Shown here: piece by piece, positions 37,864 to 47,819 of the stretch
Numbering within the stretch: position 1 is the stretch's first letter
Layout of the letters: every line of letters starts with the position of its first letter
Assembly (NCBI RefSeq): GCF_001499905.1
Contig: NZ_LQIS01000013.1
Location: 1-64,000, forward strand
Direction of reading: 5' to 3'
Source: Mycobacterium sp. GA-1285
GTDB taxonomy: Bacteria; Actinomycetota; Actinomycetes; Mycobacteriales; Mycobacteriaceae
DNA length: 64,000 nt
Translations under genes and position numbers: made by a program
Notes under the pieces: generated by a model
Seen by the model: only the letters and a program-made list of their open reading frames with translations
Told to the model about the DNA's origin: nothing
Databases searched by the model: none

Positions 37864-38889
37864 ATGCGCAGGGTAAAGCGCAGTCGGCTGTTCATTGCGA
37901 TCCTGGCGGCGAGCGTCGTCGGCGGGATGCTCACCAGCCCGTCAGTGCTGGCTCAGCCCGGCGTCCCGCCGCCACCGCCACCCGCACCGGCACTGCCGCC
38001 CCCGCCACCGGCGGATGGGCTCGCCGCCCCGGCGGCGCAGCCTGCACCGGCCCCGGCGGCCGAGAATCCGCCGCCACCGCCGCCGTCGAACCCGTTCTTC
38101 GCGCCGCCCGATCCACTTGCTCAGCAGCAGCCGATTCCCGAGGGCACCCCGGCCGGACAGAATCCCACGCCGTACGTCGGTGCACCGGTGTTCGCGCCGC
38201 CGTCCTTCAATCCGACCAACGGTTCCATCGTTGGCGCGGCCAAGCCCATCTACATCAACTTCCAGCGGCCGATCGCCAATCGCAAGATGGCCGAAGACGC
38301 GATCCACATCTCGTCGAACCCGCCGGTGCCGGGCCGGTTCTACTGGACCAGCGACACCCAGGTGCGGTGGCGTCCGCAGGACTTCTGGCCCGCGGGCACG
38401 GTGGTCAACATCGACGCCTCCGGCACCAAGTCGAGCTTCTCGGTTCCCGAGCAGCTCGTCGCGACCATCGACAACGACACGCTGCAGATGCAGGTCCACC
38501 GCAACGGCGAACTCGAGAAGACGTTCCCGGTGTCGATGGGCAAGAAGGGCCACGACACCAAGAACGGCACCTACTACGTGCTGGAGAAATTCGCCGACAT
38601 CGTGATGGACTCGTCGACTTACGGTGTGCCCGTGGATTCCGCGGACGGCTACAAAGTCAAGGTGCAGGATGCGGTGCGTATCGACAACAGCGGCGCCTTC
38701 GTGCACAGTGCGCCGTGGTCGGTCGGTTCGCAGGGCGAGGAGAACGTCAGCCACGGCTGCATCAACCTGAGCCCGGCCAACGCGCAGTGGTTCTTCGACA
38801 ACTTCGGCAGCGGCGACGCCGTCGTCATCAAGAACTCGACCGGGATCTACAACCAGCCCGACGGTGCGTCCGACTGGCAGATGTTCTAG
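37864..38889 (+). CDS. L,D-transpeptidase (Rv0192-like, LdtC type)
   Basis: 341 residues. A signal/anchor helix (9-30) and a Pro-rich spacer (33-115) are followed by an immunoglobulin-like domain (about 118-195) and the YkuD catalytic domain (about 198-325). The catalytic signature S-H-G-C299-I-N and upstream His281 (F-V-H-S-A-P-W) are intact. These enzymes make 3-3 peptidoglycan cross-links and are targets of carbapenems. The ATG follows GGGAGG; the frame is open 54 bases further upstream. Position matches Rv0192 after ricR. Confidence 0.93.
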   Translation: MRRVKRSRLFIAILAASVVGGMLTSPSVLAQPGVPPPPPPAPALPPPPPADGLAAPAAQPAPAPAAENPPPPPPSNPFFAPPDPLAQQQPIPEGTPAGQNPTPYVGAPVFAPPSFNPTNGSIVGAAKPIYINFQRPIANRKMAEDAIHISSNPPVPGRFYWTSDTQVRWRPQDFWPAGTVVNIDASGTKSSFSVPEQLVATIDNDTLQMQVHRNGELEKTFPVSMGKKGHDTKNGTYYVLEKFADIVMDSSTYGVPVDSADGYKVKVQDAVRIDNSGAFVHSAPWSVGSQGEENVSHGCINLSPANAQWFFDNFGSGDAVVIKNSTGIYNQPDGASDWQMF

Positions 38890-38899
38890 GGCGAAATCC

Positions 38900-40909
38900 C
38901 TAGTTCCAGATGCGCACCCGCCGCCGCGGATCGAGGTAGAGCGCGTCGTCCTCGGTCACGTCGAACGCCTCGTAGAACGCGTCCATGTTGCGGATGACGC
39001 CGTTGCACCGGAACTCCGGCGGTGAGTGCGGATCGATCGCCAGGCGCCGGATGGCTTCGGCGTCACGGGATTTCGTACGCCACACCTGAGCCCAGCCGTA
39101 GAAGACCCGCTGTTCACCGGTCAGCCCGTCGAGGACCGGCGCGGGCTTGCCTTTGAGCGACAGCCGGTAGGCCAGCAGCGCGATCGACAGCCCGCCGAGA
39201 TCGCCGATGTTCTCGCCGACGGTGAAAGCGCCGTTCACATGGTGCCCGTTGCTCAACTGGCGAGGCACGTACTCGTCGTACTGCTCGATCAACTTCTTTG
39301 TCCGCGCGCCGAACTCGGTGCGGTCCTCGTCGGTCCACCAGTCGACCAGGTTCCCGTCGCCGTCGTACTTGGCGCCCTGATCGTCGAAGCCGTGGCCGAT
39401 CTCGTGGCCGATGACCGCGCCGATGCCGCCGTAGTTGGCGGCGTCGTCCGCGTCGGCGTCGAAGAAGGGCGGCTGCAGGATCGCCGCCGGGAACACGATC
39501 TCGTTCATGCCCGGGTTGTAGTAGGCGTTGACCGTCTGCGGGGTCATGAACCACTCGTCGCGGTCGACCGGCCCGCCGAGCTTGCGCAATTCGCGGTCGT
39601 ACTCGAACGCGTAGCCGCGACGGTAGTTGCCGTAGAGGTCGTCGCGCTCGATCACCAGCCCCGAATAGTCGCGCCATTTCGCCGGATATCCGATCTTCGG
39701 CGTGAACTTGTCGAGCTTGGCCAGCGCCTTCTCCCGCGTCTGCGGCGTCATCCAGTCCAGCGAGTCGATGCTCACGCGGTAGGCCTCGCGGATGTTGGCG
39801 ACGAGTTCGTCCATCCGCTCCTTGGCGTGCGGCGGGAAATGCCGCTGTACGTAGAGCTTTCCGACCGCGTCGCCCAAGAGGCTCTCCACGACCGAGACGG
39901 CGCGCTTCCACCGGTCGCGGATCTGCTCGGTGCCCGAGAGCCTGCGACCATAGAACGCGAAGTCCTCGGCGACGAGGTCGTCGGTCAGCAGGAACGCGCG
40001 GGCGTGGATGACGCGCCACCGCAGCCAACGCTTCCAGTCCTCGAGATCGCCTCCGGACCACTCGGCGGCGAACGCGGCGAGGTAATCCGGCTGTCGCACA
40101 ACGACTTCAGCGGCCTTCTCTGGGCTGGTCCCCAGCGCCGACACCCAGCCGGCCCAGTCGAAGCCCGGCGCTTCGGCCGGCAGCTCGGCGAAGGTGCGCA
40201 GGTTGTAGGTGAGGTCGGCGTCGCGCCGCTTGACGACGTCCCAGTGCGCGGCGGCCAGCTTGGTCTCCAGAGCGACGACACGCGCGGCGGTCTCGGCGTG
40301 ATCGCCTGCGCCGTAGACCAACTCGAACATCGCCGCGATGTGCTCCGGATAGGCGGCGAGGATCTCGGCGTGCTGCTCGTCGCGGTAGTACGACTCGTCG
40401 GGCAGGCCAAGACCCGACTGGCTCAGGTGCAGCAGGTAGCGGGTCGAGTCCTTGGAGTCGGTGTCGACGTATACGCCCGTTGCACCGCCGATTCCGGTGT
40501 GCTGCAACGCACCGAGCACTTTCGCAAGCGCCTCGGCGGAGTCGGCCGCCTCGATCGCGGCCAACTCCTCCAGCAGCGGCTGCACGCCGCGCGAGGCGAC
40601 GGTCTGCTCGTCCATGAAGCTGGCGTACAGATCGCCGATGCGCTGTTCGTCGGTGCCACTGGACGCATCCGAGGCCGCCGCCTCGGTGCCTGATGTCGCC
40701 GCCGCTGCGGCTCCGGTGATCAGATCGCGCACGTGCTCCTCGGCGCGGTCGTACAGCGAGCGAAACGCGCCGTCGGTGGCTCGGTCACCGGGCATCTCGT
40801 ACTCGGTCAGCCAGCGGCCGTTCACGTGGCCGAACAGGTCGTCTTGCGGGCGGGCTTCGGCGTCGACGTAACTGAGGTCGATGCCGGATCTGATTGCTTC
40901 TACCGTCAC
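38900..40909 (-). CDS. zmp1: M13-family zinc metalloprotease (Zmp1)
   Basis: 669 residues. The neprilysin/PepO signature H-E-I-G-H (502-506), the third ligand in G-E-N-I-G-D-L-G-G, and the N-A-Y-Y-N-P substrate-binding motif are present. In M. tuberculosis Zmp1 (Rv0198c) affects phagosome maturation. No signal peptide. The frame is open through the upstream gene to 42223, but the GTG at 40909, overlapping the glycosyltransferase stop by four bases, is the start that matches the family N-terminus (SGIDLSYVDAEARPQDDLFG). Confidence 0.94.
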   Translation of the reverse strand: MTVEAIRSGIDLSYVDAEARPQDDLFGHVNGRWLTEYEMPGDRATDGAFRSLYDRAEEHVRDLITGAAAAATSGTEAAASDASSGTDEQRIGDLYASFMDEQTVASRGVQPLLEELAAIEAADSAEALAKVLGALQHTGIGGATGVYVDTDSKDSTRYLLHLSQSGLGLPDESYYRDEQHAEILAAYPEHIAAMFELVYGAGDHAETAARVVALETKLAAAHWDVVKRRDADLTYNLRTFAELPAEAPGFDWAGWVSALGTSPEKAAEVVVRQPDYLAAFAAEWSGGDLEDWKRWLRWRVIHARAFLLTDDLVAEDFAFYGRRLSGTEQIRDRWKRAVSVVESLLGDAVGKLYVQRHFPPHAKERMDELVANIREAYRVSIDSLDWMTPQTREKALAKLDKFTPKIGYPAKWRDYSGLVIERDDLYGNYRRGYAFEYDRELRKLGGPVDRDEWFMTPQTVNAYYNPGMNEIVFPAAILQPPFFDADADDAANYGGIGAVIGHEIGHGFDDQGAKYDGDGNLVDWWTDEDRTEFGARTKKLIEQYDEYVPRQLSNGHHVNGAFTVGENIGDLGGLSIALLAYRLSLKGKPAPVLDGLTGEQRVFYGWAQVWRTKSRDAEAIRRLAIDPHSPPEFRCNGVIRNMDAFYEAFDVTEDDALYLDPRRRVRIWN

Positions 40910-42219
40910 CCCACCAGGGTGCCAGAACGCGCCGCCCGCCTGCCGGGCCGCTGTGGCACGGCCAGGCCCGCCAACGTCTCGGCGATGCGGTCGAACGCGT
41001 TCACCTCGCGGATCTCCCGGCCCAACCGGCGCGCTTCGGCGCGGTAGGTGTCGGTGTTGAGAACCTCGTCGAGCGCATCGACGATGGCGGCGCGAGTCGG
41101 CCTCGAAGTACCCAGGTTGATGCCCACCCGGGCGTAGCCGACGCGGGCGGCGACCTCCGGCTTGTCGGCCGAACCGCCGGCGATGATCAGAGGGATGCCG
41201 TGCGACAACGCTTGGTGGACACCGCCGTATCCACCGTTGGTGATCATCACGTCGACGTGGGGGAGGAGTTTGGCATAGGGCAAGAAGTCGGTGACGCAGG
41301 CGTTGGCCGGGACTCGGCCGGGGACCGTCGTGCGACCCTCGCGCCCGGTCGTCGCGACCACCAGCAGATCCTCGCGGCCGGCCAGCGCCTCGATCGTGGG
41401 TACGACGAGCGCGTCGAGGTCGTCGTTGTCCCAGGTGCCCTGGCTGACGTGGACCACCGTGCGCGATTCGCGGGCCGAATCCCACGGCGGTCCCCGCGTC
41501 TGATCGGCGGCCCTCGGGATGACGGGGCCGGTGTACACGACGGTCGCCGGCAGGTCGGCGCGCGGGTATTCCAGCGACGGCACCGTGAACTGCAGCAGTC
41601 GGTCGGCGAGCAGCGGCCAGTCCGTCAAGAACACAGGAGACGGCGGGGCATCGACGGCGGCGAGGGCTGCGTTGAGGTCGGCGTGGACATCGCCGAACAG
41701 CACCCGGTGCGTCACCCACGTCATCGGTTCGTAGTTGAGGTCCGAACGCGGGGCCCACGCCGTTCCGAACGGCGGCGCGTCGGCGCTCGACAGGGTCAAT
41801 GGACCGACCCCACAGACCAGGATCCACGGCCGGGGCAGGTGGCCGGTCAACAGCGGAAGGGTGCCGGTGAAGGCCACGTCGCACAGCACCGCGTCGAAGT
41901 CGTCGTTTCGAAGCGCCTTGCGTAACGCCCAGTACTGCGCCACCAGCGGCTCGATGAACACCGAGCGCATCTCGGCTCGCCCTCGGTACCAGCGGTCGAA
42001 CAATGCCGGTAGACCACGCACGCCGGCGTCGTCGCGCTTGGGGCGAGCCGCGTCGGGCAGGTCCAATGCCGCGAGGTCCCGCTCGGTCACCGCTTTCGTG
42101 TGCTCGGTTCCTGTCAACACGGTGACGCGGTGACCACGCGCTCGCAGGTCGGCGCCGACGTGCAGCAGTGGCATGACATGCCCGGGGATCGGGCTGGCGG
42201 CGATCAGGTAGTTGGCCAC
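40906..42219 (-). CDS. UGT/MGT-type glycosyltransferase (GT1, GT-B fold)
   Basis: 437 residues. The N-terminal Rossmann domain starts L-I-A-A-S-P-I-P-G-H-V-M-P-L-L, and the C-terminal donor-binding signature reads N-G-G-Y-G-G-V-H-Q-A-L-S-H-G-I-P. Similar enzymes glycosylate glycopeptidolipids, sterols or macrolides in mycobacteria. The preferred start is the GTG preceded by AAAGGG; an upstream in-frame ATG (MQPAKRKGC) lacks a site. Coupled to zmp1 by a GTGA overlap. It has no counterpart at this position in the M. tuberculosis order known to me. Confidence 0.87.
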   Translation of the reverse strand: MANYLIAASPIPGHVMPLLHVGADLRARGHRVTVLTGTEHTKAVTERDLAALDLPDAARPKRDDAGVRGLPALFDRWYRGRAEMRSVFIEPLVAQYWALRKALRNDDFDAVLCDVAFTGTLPLLTGHLPRPWILVCGVGPLTLSSADAPPFGTAWAPRSDLNYEPMTWVTHRVLFGDVHADLNAALAAVDAPPSPVFLTDWPLLADRLLQFTVPSLEYPRADLPATVVYTGPVIPRAADQTRGPPWDSARESRTVVHVSQGTWDNDDLDALVVPTIEALAGREDLLVVATTGREGRTTVPGRVPANACVTDFLPYAKLLPHVDVMITNGGYGGVHQALSHGIPLIIAGGSADKPEVAARVGYARVGINLGTSRPTRAAIVDALDEVLNTDTYRAEARRLGREIREVNAFDRIAETLAGLAVPQRPGRRAARSGTLVG

Positions 42220-42342
42220 GCATCCCTTTCGCTTCGCCGGTTGCAAGCCTTCATACCCCTCTTCTCGGTTCTCCAGCGCCGAGGCGGGTGTGAGATCGAC
42301 CGCTCACGGGTGTTCTCGGGGCAGCCCGGTACCCTCACGCGC

Positions 42343-42933
42343 ATGCCCGAGGACGAGCCCACCGCGGCCGAGGACGGTCCCGTCTTCACCCGCTACGGCA
42401 TCGCGTCGGCGGTGTTGGGGCTGATCGCGGTCGTGGCGGTGGCGCTGGCCGCCCTGATCTGGACCCAGCACCGCGACGACACCGACGAATTGCGGTACCG
42501 CGCCCGCGTCATGCAGACCGCGGTCGACTGGACCAACGTGCTGATCAACATGAACACCGACACCGTGGAGGCCGACATGGTTCGGCTGCACGAAGGCACC
42601 GTCGGTCAGCTCAACGCGGACTTCGACGCCGCCGTCGAGCCGTACCGCAAGCTCGTCCAGACTTTGCAGTCGCGGACCACCGGGGGAATCGACTCGGTCG
42701 CGGTCGAATCGATCCATCACCCGCCGCCGGGCCGGGACGGGACGCCGCCGCAGCGGCCTCAGCCCGAGATCGCGGAGTTCGCGTCACGCACCGACACGGT
42801 CCTGGTGGTGGCGACATCGATCAGCGAGAACGTCGGCGGGGACAAGCCCCAAACGGTGCGCTGGAATCTGCGGCTCGACGTGTCCGACGTGGACGGCAAG
42901 CTGATGATCTCGCGGCTGGAGCCGATCCGATGA
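42343..42933 (+). CDS. omamA: Orphaned Mce-associated membrane protein, OmamA-like (Rv0199 homologue)
   Basis: 196 residues: short acidic cytoplasmic N-terminus, one transmembrane helix (about 22-42), and an extracytoplasmic helix-plus-sheet domain of the Mce-associated (VirB8-like) type, seen in the V-D-W-T-N-V-L-I-N-M-N-T-D-T-V-E segment. In M. tuberculosis OmamA stabilises Mce lipid/cholesterol importers. Directly downstream of the zmp1 region, as Rv0199 follows Rv0198c. Its last four bases overlap the next start (ATGA). Confidence 0.85.
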   Translation: MPEDEPTAAEDGPVFTRYGIASAVLGLIAVVAVALAALIWTQHRDDTDELRYRARVMQTAVDWTNVLINMNTDTVEADMVRLHEGTVGQLNADFDAAVEPYRKLVQTLQSRTTGGIDSVAVESIHHPPPGRDGTPPQRPQPEIAEFASRTDTVLVVATSISENVGGDKPQTVRWNLRLDVSDVDGKLMISRLEPIR

Positions 42934-43619
42934 GGAACGTCTGGCGGGTCGCCGCGTTCGACGTGGCCCCTCCACTGGCCGCGATCGCGGCGCTGGTGTA
43001 CATCGGCATCGCGCTGGCGTGGCCGCTGTGGTGGGTGGCCGTCTGTTCGGTGCTGTGCGTGTTGATCGTCCAGGGTGTCGTGGCCAACGTGGTGCTGGCG
43101 CGCCGCGACGCGGTGACGGTCGGCACCGACGACGACGGGCCGGGACTGCGGCTGGGCGTGGTTGCGGTCGCGACCGCCGCGCTGGCGGCCGCGGTGCTCG
43201 TCGGCTACTTGAAGTGGACGGTGCCTGACCGCGCGCTGCGCGACGACAGTAGCGAGGTCGTCGGCATCGCCAGCAGTGTCGCCGAAGCGTCCGCCACGTT
43301 CACCCCGCAGAGTCCCACCGCGTCGATCGACCGGGCGGCGGCGATGATGTCTCCGGAGCGTGCTGAAGCGTTCAAGAACGAATTCGCCACGGTGGCAAAG
43401 GATTTGGCGAGCCGCAACGTGTCGGCCCACGCGAGCACGGTCTCGGCGGGCGTCGAGGCGATCGGCCCGAACGCCGCGAGCGTCGCGGTGATCCTGCACG
43501 GGACGCAGAACTCGCCGGGGAGACCGCCGGACAACGCCGTGCTGGCGCTGCGGGTGACGTTGTCCAAGACCGACGGTCGGTGGTTGGTCGACAATGTGTC
43601 GCCGATCCACACGCGCTGA
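42930..43619 (+). CDS. omamB: Mce-associated membrane protein, OmamB-like (Rv0200 homologue)
   Basis: 229 residues with three hydrophobic helices (about 13-30, 33-56, 76-94) followed by an extracytoplasmic domain with V-V-G-I-A-S-S-V-A-E-A-S-A-T-F and a final strand V-D-N-V-S-P-I. Translationally coupled to the OmamA-like gene; the pair is conserved next to zmp1 in mycobacteria. Symbol assigned by synteny and recalled annotation of Rv0200. Confidence 0.78.
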   Translation: MRNVWRVAAFDVAPPLAAIAALVYIGIALAWPLWWVAVCSVLCVLIVQGVVANVVLARRDAVTVGTDDDGPGLRLGVVAVATAALAAAVLVGYLKWTVPDRALRDDSSEVVGIASSVAEASATFTPQSPTASIDRAAAMMSPERAEAFKNEFATVAKDLASRNVSAHASTVSAGVEAIGPNAASVAVILHGTQNSPGRPPDNAVLALRVTLSKTDGRWLVDNVSPIHTR

Positions 43620-43627
43620 CGGGTCGG

Positions 43628-44023
43628 CTAGCGGAGCAGCCGCGCGTGGTCGACCTTGATGCAGCGGTCCATGACAACCTTCAATCCGGCCGCCTCACCG
43701 TCGCGAGCGACCTGCTCATCCCACAGGCCGAGTTGCAGCCACAGCACTTTGGCTCCGACGGCGATCGTGTCTTGTAGTACCTCAGGCAGATGCTCACGCC
43801 GGCGGAACACGTCGACGAGGTCGGGCACCACCGGCAGATCGGCCAGTGACGGGTAGACCGGGGTGCCGTCGATATCGCTGACGGTCGGATTGACCAGATA
43901 CAGGTCGTAGTCGCCGGCCGCCTTGAGGTAGGTCCAGATTTCGTGGCTGGCCCGCGAGGGGTTCGGCGATGCGCCGACGATCGCCACCGTGCGGGTGTCC
44001 CGCAGGATCTGTTCGAGGTCCAT
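43628..44023 (-). CDS. CoA-binding domain protein (YccU-like)
   Basis: 131 residues, a single Rossmann-like CoA_binding_2 domain: T-V-A-I-V-G-A-S-P-N-P-S-R-A-S-H nucleotide loop, Y-L-V-N-P strand, and L-W-L-Q-L-G-L-W-D-E toward the C-terminus. Members bind coenzyme A; physiological role unknown. Convergent with the OmamB-like gene, 8 bases apart. Confidence 0.88.
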   Translation of the reverse strand: MDLEQILRDTRTVAIVGASPNPSRASHEIWTYLKAAGDYDLYLVNPTVSDIDGTPVYPSLADLPVVPDLVDVFRRREHLPEVLQDTIAVGAKVLWLQLGLWDEQVARDGEAAGLKVVMDRCIKVDHARLLR

Positions 44024-44051
44024 GTCCGGGGTATACCCAGCGGGCGGACCG

Positions 44052-44567
44052 TCAGCCGTTGGGCCGGTTCGAACGCATCCGCGCGAACCGCTCGGACAGC
44101 CGCTTCATCCGCACCATCAACGCCGCCGACGGGCTCGTCTGTCCGCTGAGGAACGCCGCGAACTCATCGGGCGGCACGCCGATCCGTGACGCGAACTCCT
44201 GATGCCCCAGACCGGAGTGCTCCAACAGTGCGCGGATGTGACGGGCCACCTCTTCTCGCTCGTTGGCCTCCAGATGTTCGCGGGTCCGGTTGAGCACCTC
44301 GGCCAGCGCCTTGGACACCCCGTACGGCCGCGCCGTCTCGAGGACCTCCTCGACCTGACGGGCGGTCCGGCCGAACGGATCCCGCTTGATCGCCGCGACG
44401 ATGCGCTGCCAGACGGCGAGGTCATCGGTCTCCAGGGCCGCGCGGATCGCCGCGGTCGGCCAGAATTCGACCGGGCGCTCGTCAGCCGCCGACGTCGCGG
44501 GCGGTCTCGGAGTCGCGGAGACACCCTCTTGGCGGCGGGTATCCCGAATATCGGGAGTCACCGTCAC
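44052..44567 (-). CDS. HTH (XRE-like) protein coupled to mmpL11
   Basis: 171 residues. The C-terminal third contains a lambda-repressor-like helix-turn-helix (LLEHSGLGHQEFASRIGVP, then E-F-A-A-F-L-S-G-Q-T-S-P-S). The N-terminal part has W-P-T-A-A-I-R-A-A-L and is mostly helical. The GTG start overlaps the mmpL11 stop by GTGA and has GGAGGAGG upstream, so it is translated with the transporter. It could regulate this locus; that is inference. Confidence 0.72.
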   Translation of the reverse strand: MTVTPDIRDTRRQEGVSATPRPPATSAADERPVEFWPTAAIRAALETDDLAVWQRIVAAIKRDPFGRTARQVEEVLETARPYGVSKALAEVLNRTREHLEANEREEVARHIRALLEHSGLGHQEFASRIGVPPDEFAAFLSGQTSPSAALMVRMKRLSERFARMRSNRPNG

Positions 44568-47476
44568 CTCGCCTCCTCCAGCATCGCGACCGCCACCGAA
44601 AGGCAGCGCTCTCGAACCTTGGCCCACTCCGCCTCCGCCTCCGGACCGGACATCCGGGTGTCGTGCTCATCCGACGGTTGAGGGTCGGCCAGTCGGCGCA
44701 CCAGCTGAGTCGCCACCCACTGCTTTCTTGACTGCGAACCAGAGTAGTACCGGTCCATCGTGCTCAGCACTTCCGCCACCGTGCGCGTGTCCATGCACTC
44801 GACCAGATCGGCGAACTCCGCGTAGTCGCGTGTGGTGTTCCGGCACATGATGAGGTAGCCCTTCAGCCGCAGCGTCTCCGCGCCCGTCGGAATCTGCAGC
44901 CGGTCGCCGGTCGGCAGTTGGACGTTGGTGGTCTCCATCGGACTGCGCCGCTCCATCGTGGCCTGCTCGCATTCCGACGCGGTCTCGAGCGCGTCGAGGG
45001 CGACCGCCAGCCGGCCCCGCCACATCGTCACCGGATGCACCGGTGGTGGGGCGGTGGCCACCGCGGTACCGCCTCCGCCTCCGCCTCCGCGGTGTCCGGC
45101 GTTCAGTCGTCCGACACTGCGCATCTTCGTCGTCGGCGCGGCCGGACCACAGCCGCTGAAGGCCAGCGGGTCGGTGACCGTGACAGCCTGCGGCACAAGG
45201 GTTTTCAACTTGGCCGCCGACCTGACGACGGTTCGCAGCTCCGACCCGGTCGGTCCCAGCGACGAGAGGTCGTCGGGGATGATGATCAGATCGGGTGTGT
45301 CCACCTTGGGCAGTGGCTTCTCGAAATCCACCGACGGCAGGATGCGGGCCAGCCAGCGCGGCAACCACCAGTTCCACTCGTCGAACATCGCCATCAGAGC
45401 AGGCACCAAGACCAGCCGAACGACCGTCGCATCCACGGCGATGGCCACCGCGCAGGCCACACCCAGCTGAGCGACCAGCGGCATGCCCGCGAACGCGAAC
45501 CCGATGAACACCGCGATCATGATGAGGGCGGCGCTGGTGATGGTCCTCGCGCTCGTGCTCACGCCGTAGGCCACCGCGTCGCGCGTGTTGCGGGTCAGCA
45601 GGAAACGCTCGCGGATGCGGGTCAGCAGGAAGATCTCGTAGTCCATGGACAAGCCGAACGTCATCGCCAGCACCAGGGGCGGGATGGTGCTGTCCAGCGA
45701 CGAGATCCGCTCGAAGCCCAGGCCTTCGAGCCAGCCCCACTGGAACACCGCCACCAGGCTGCCGTAGGCGGCGGCGACCGACAGCACGGTCATCAGGACA
45801 CCCTTGAGCGCCAGGACCACCGAGCGAATCGCGACGAGCAGCATGAGAAACGCGATCAACGCCACGAAGAGGAACACGAGCGGCTGAGTGGCGGACACCC
45901 GGTCGTCGAAATCCTTGATCAGGGCGGTCGGACCCCCGACGTCGATCTGCACGTTCTCGGTGCCGGGCGTCGACGGCAACTCCGCGCGCATCCAGTCGAC
46001 GGTCTCGCGTGCCCCCATGTCCTCGGGGTCGACCGACAGCACCGCCGAGAGCAGCGCGTGCCGGTAGTCCTCACCGAACGACGGCGGGCTGACCGACACC
46101 ACGTTCGGGCCCTGCGCCATCCGCTGGCGAAGCGCGTCGAGCACCGGTTCCTTGGCGGGCGCCGATGCGGCGTTGCCGTCGGGGAACGCCACCAACACCC
46201 GGACCGGGCCGAGCGCACCGGCGCCCAGGGCCTCTGCCGCGGCACTGACGCCGCCGCGGATCTCGTGAGTCGGCTCGAACTGACGCTGCATGCTGTTGCC
46301 GAGCATCATCGAGAACGCGGGTGCGGCCAGCGTGATCAGCAGCGCGGCCGCGGCCATCGCCGACAACCACGGCCGGCGCATCACCCAGCCGGTCCAACGT
46401 GTCCAGAACCGTGACTGGGTGGCTTCGGGGCGTCTCGACCAATGCAGGTACGACGAGCGTCGCGCCGCCGACCGACCGAACGTCGCCAGCACGGCCGGCG
46501 TCAGCGTTGTGGAGGTGAGCACGGCCACCGAAACCGCGAGGATGGCGCCGGTGGCCATCGAGACCAGCACGGGCGTCTGGATGAGGTAGATGCCCGTCAC
46601 CGAGGCGATCACCGTCACCCCGGACAGCACCACCGCAAGACCCGACGTCGCCATCGCGGCGTCGGCGGCCTGATCCGGCTCCCGCCCGGCGCGCAACTCC
46701 TCGCGGAAGCGCATGAGGATGAACAGCGAGTAGTCGATCGCCAGCGCGATGCCGAACATCGACACCGTCGACGTGACGAACACCGACATCGTCGTGAACA
46801 TCGACAGCAGGTAGACGAGCCCCATCGTCACCGCGACGGTGCACACACCCAACACCAGCGGCACAGCCGCCGCGGCCAGCGACCCGAACACCGCGAGCAG
46901 GACGATCAGGACGATGGGCAGGTTCCACCGCTCCGCCTGGGCGATGTCGTGTTTGGTGGCCTGCGTCGCGGCAGCGCCCAAGGCGCCCTGGCCGATGACG
47001 TACAGCTTGACCCTGCCGTTCTCGATCTCGCCCGGGTCCTCGCCGTCGATTCCGACCTTCTGGCGCAGTTGTTTGGCGATGTCGACCGCGCCGGTGTTGT
47101 CGAAGTCCAGCTGCAGCGTGACGACGTAGGGCCGGTCGGGCTGCGGCGGCGGCTGTTGCGGGTTCGGAACGATCTTGACGCTGGGTACCTCGGCGGCCAG
47201 GCTTTCGAGCTGCGCGACGGCGTCGTTCATGTCCTGGTAGGAGGCATCGGCGCGCGGTGCGGCGACCAACGCCAGCGCGGAGGCGCCCTGATCGGGGAAG
47301 TGCTTCTCGAGTTCGCGCTGCACGCGCAGCGACTGGGAACCTTCGACCTCGAAGCCGCCACCCGTGAGGTGGCTCGACTGGTTGAGCGCGAGCCAGATCG
47401 AGGGGACGAGCAGGAGCACCCACACGGCGAACACCGCCCAGCGATATCTGCGCAGTTTGCTACTCAAGCGCAACAT
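44564..47476 (-). CDS. mmpL11: RND-type lipid transporter MmpL11
   Basis: 970 residues: two halves of six transmembrane helices with large periplasmic loops, and a long cytoplasmic C-terminal domain (about 730-970) with a poly-Gly run. Proton-relay D-Y pairs are visible in A-L-A-I-D-Y-S-L-F (first half) and G-L-S-M-D-Y-E-I-F (second half). In mycobacteria MmpL11 exports monomeromycolyl diacylglycerol and mycolate wax esters, and it has been linked to heme uptake with Rv0203. Length and neighbourhood match Rv0202c. Start ATG. Confidence 0.95.
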   Translation of the reverse strand: MLRLSSKLRRYRWAVFAVWVLLLVPSIWLALNQSSHLTGGGFEVEGSQSLRVQRELEKHFPDQGASALALVAAPRADASYQDMNDAVAQLESLAAEVPSVKIVPNPQQPPPQPDRPYVVTLQLDFDNTGAVDIAKQLRQKVGIDGEDPGEIENGRVKLYVIGQGALGAAATQATKHDIAQAERWNLPIVLIVLLAVFGSLAAAAVPLVLGVCTVAVTMGLVYLLSMFTTMSVFVTSTVSMFGIALAIDYSLFILMRFREELRAGREPDQAADAAMATSGLAVVLSGVTVIASVTGIYLIQTPVLVSMATGAILAVSVAVLTSTTLTPAVLATFGRSAARRSSYLHWSRRPEATQSRFWTRWTGWVMRRPWLSAMAAAALLITLAAPAFSMMLGNSMQRQFEPTHEIRGGVSAAAEALGAGALGPVRVLVAFPDGNAASAPAKEPVLDALRQRMAQGPNVVSVSPPSFGEDYRHALLSAVLSVDPEDMGARETVDWMRAELPSTPGTENVQIDVGGPTALIKDFDDRVSATQPLVFLFVALIAFLMLLVAIRSVVLALKGVLMTVLSVAAAYGSLVAVFQWGWLEGLGFERISSLDSTIPPLVLAMTFGLSMDYEIFLLTRIRERFLLTRNTRDAVAYGVSTSARTITSAALIMIAVFIGFAFAGMPLVAQLGVACAVAIAVDATVVRLVLVPALMAMFDEWNWWLPRWLARILPSVDFEKPLPKVDTPDLIIIPDDLSSLGPTGSELRTVVRSAAKLKTLVPQAVTVTDPLAFSGCGPAAPTTKMRSVGRLNAGHRGGGGGGGTAVATAPPPVHPVTMWRGRLAVALDALETASECEQATMERRSPMETTNVQLPTGDRLQIPTGAETLRLKGYLIMCRNTTRDYAEFADLVECMDTRTVAEVLSTMDRYYSGSQSRKQWVATQLVRRLADPQPSDEHDTRMSGPEAEAEWAKVRERCLSVAVAMLEEAR

Positions 47477-47819
47477 GAATTGCTGTATTCGAGTCCCCGC
47501 TTTCTCCCCGGCGTTTTGTAGCCGAAGCGTACAGCAACCTGCGGTAAGGTGCCGGTCCCTTCGATCTCCTCTCGGGGTCCCTGAGCCGTCGTCAGCAACG
47601 CCTCAAGATGTCCTTACTTGATCTCGCGACCAAGCCGGATGCCGTTACGTGCGCGCCAACCGTGCTCGTCCGGTCCGTTATCCCGGCCGGATTGGCAAGG
47701 ATGACGCTGCGGATGGCAGGATGAGGCCCGGCCGTTTTCGGCGCCGGGGACTGATTGCCGTCCATCGCGAGTGCATTTGCGGACCGCTCGAGATCGTCCG
47801 CGAATCGTTAGGAGTTGAG
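47477..47819. other. Divergent intergenic region between mmpL11 and the hemophore gene
   Basis: 343 bases holding promoters for both directions. No IdeR-type TTAGG...CCTAA box, hairpin or convincing ORF was found by eye. The hemophore gene has a clear TAGGAGTTGAG ribosome binding site at the right end. Confidence 0.5.

Noticed and set aside
40910..42223. Upstream extension of the zmp1 frame, giving a 1107-codon open frame
   Set aside because: The extension runs out of frame through the glycosyltransferase gene on the same strand and encodes only Arg/Pro/Gly-rich sequence; the real protein begins at the GTG at 40909.
47477..47819. Possible IdeR iron box upstream of the hemophore gene
   Set aside because: No sequence close to the IdeR palindrome was found on either strand in this interval.
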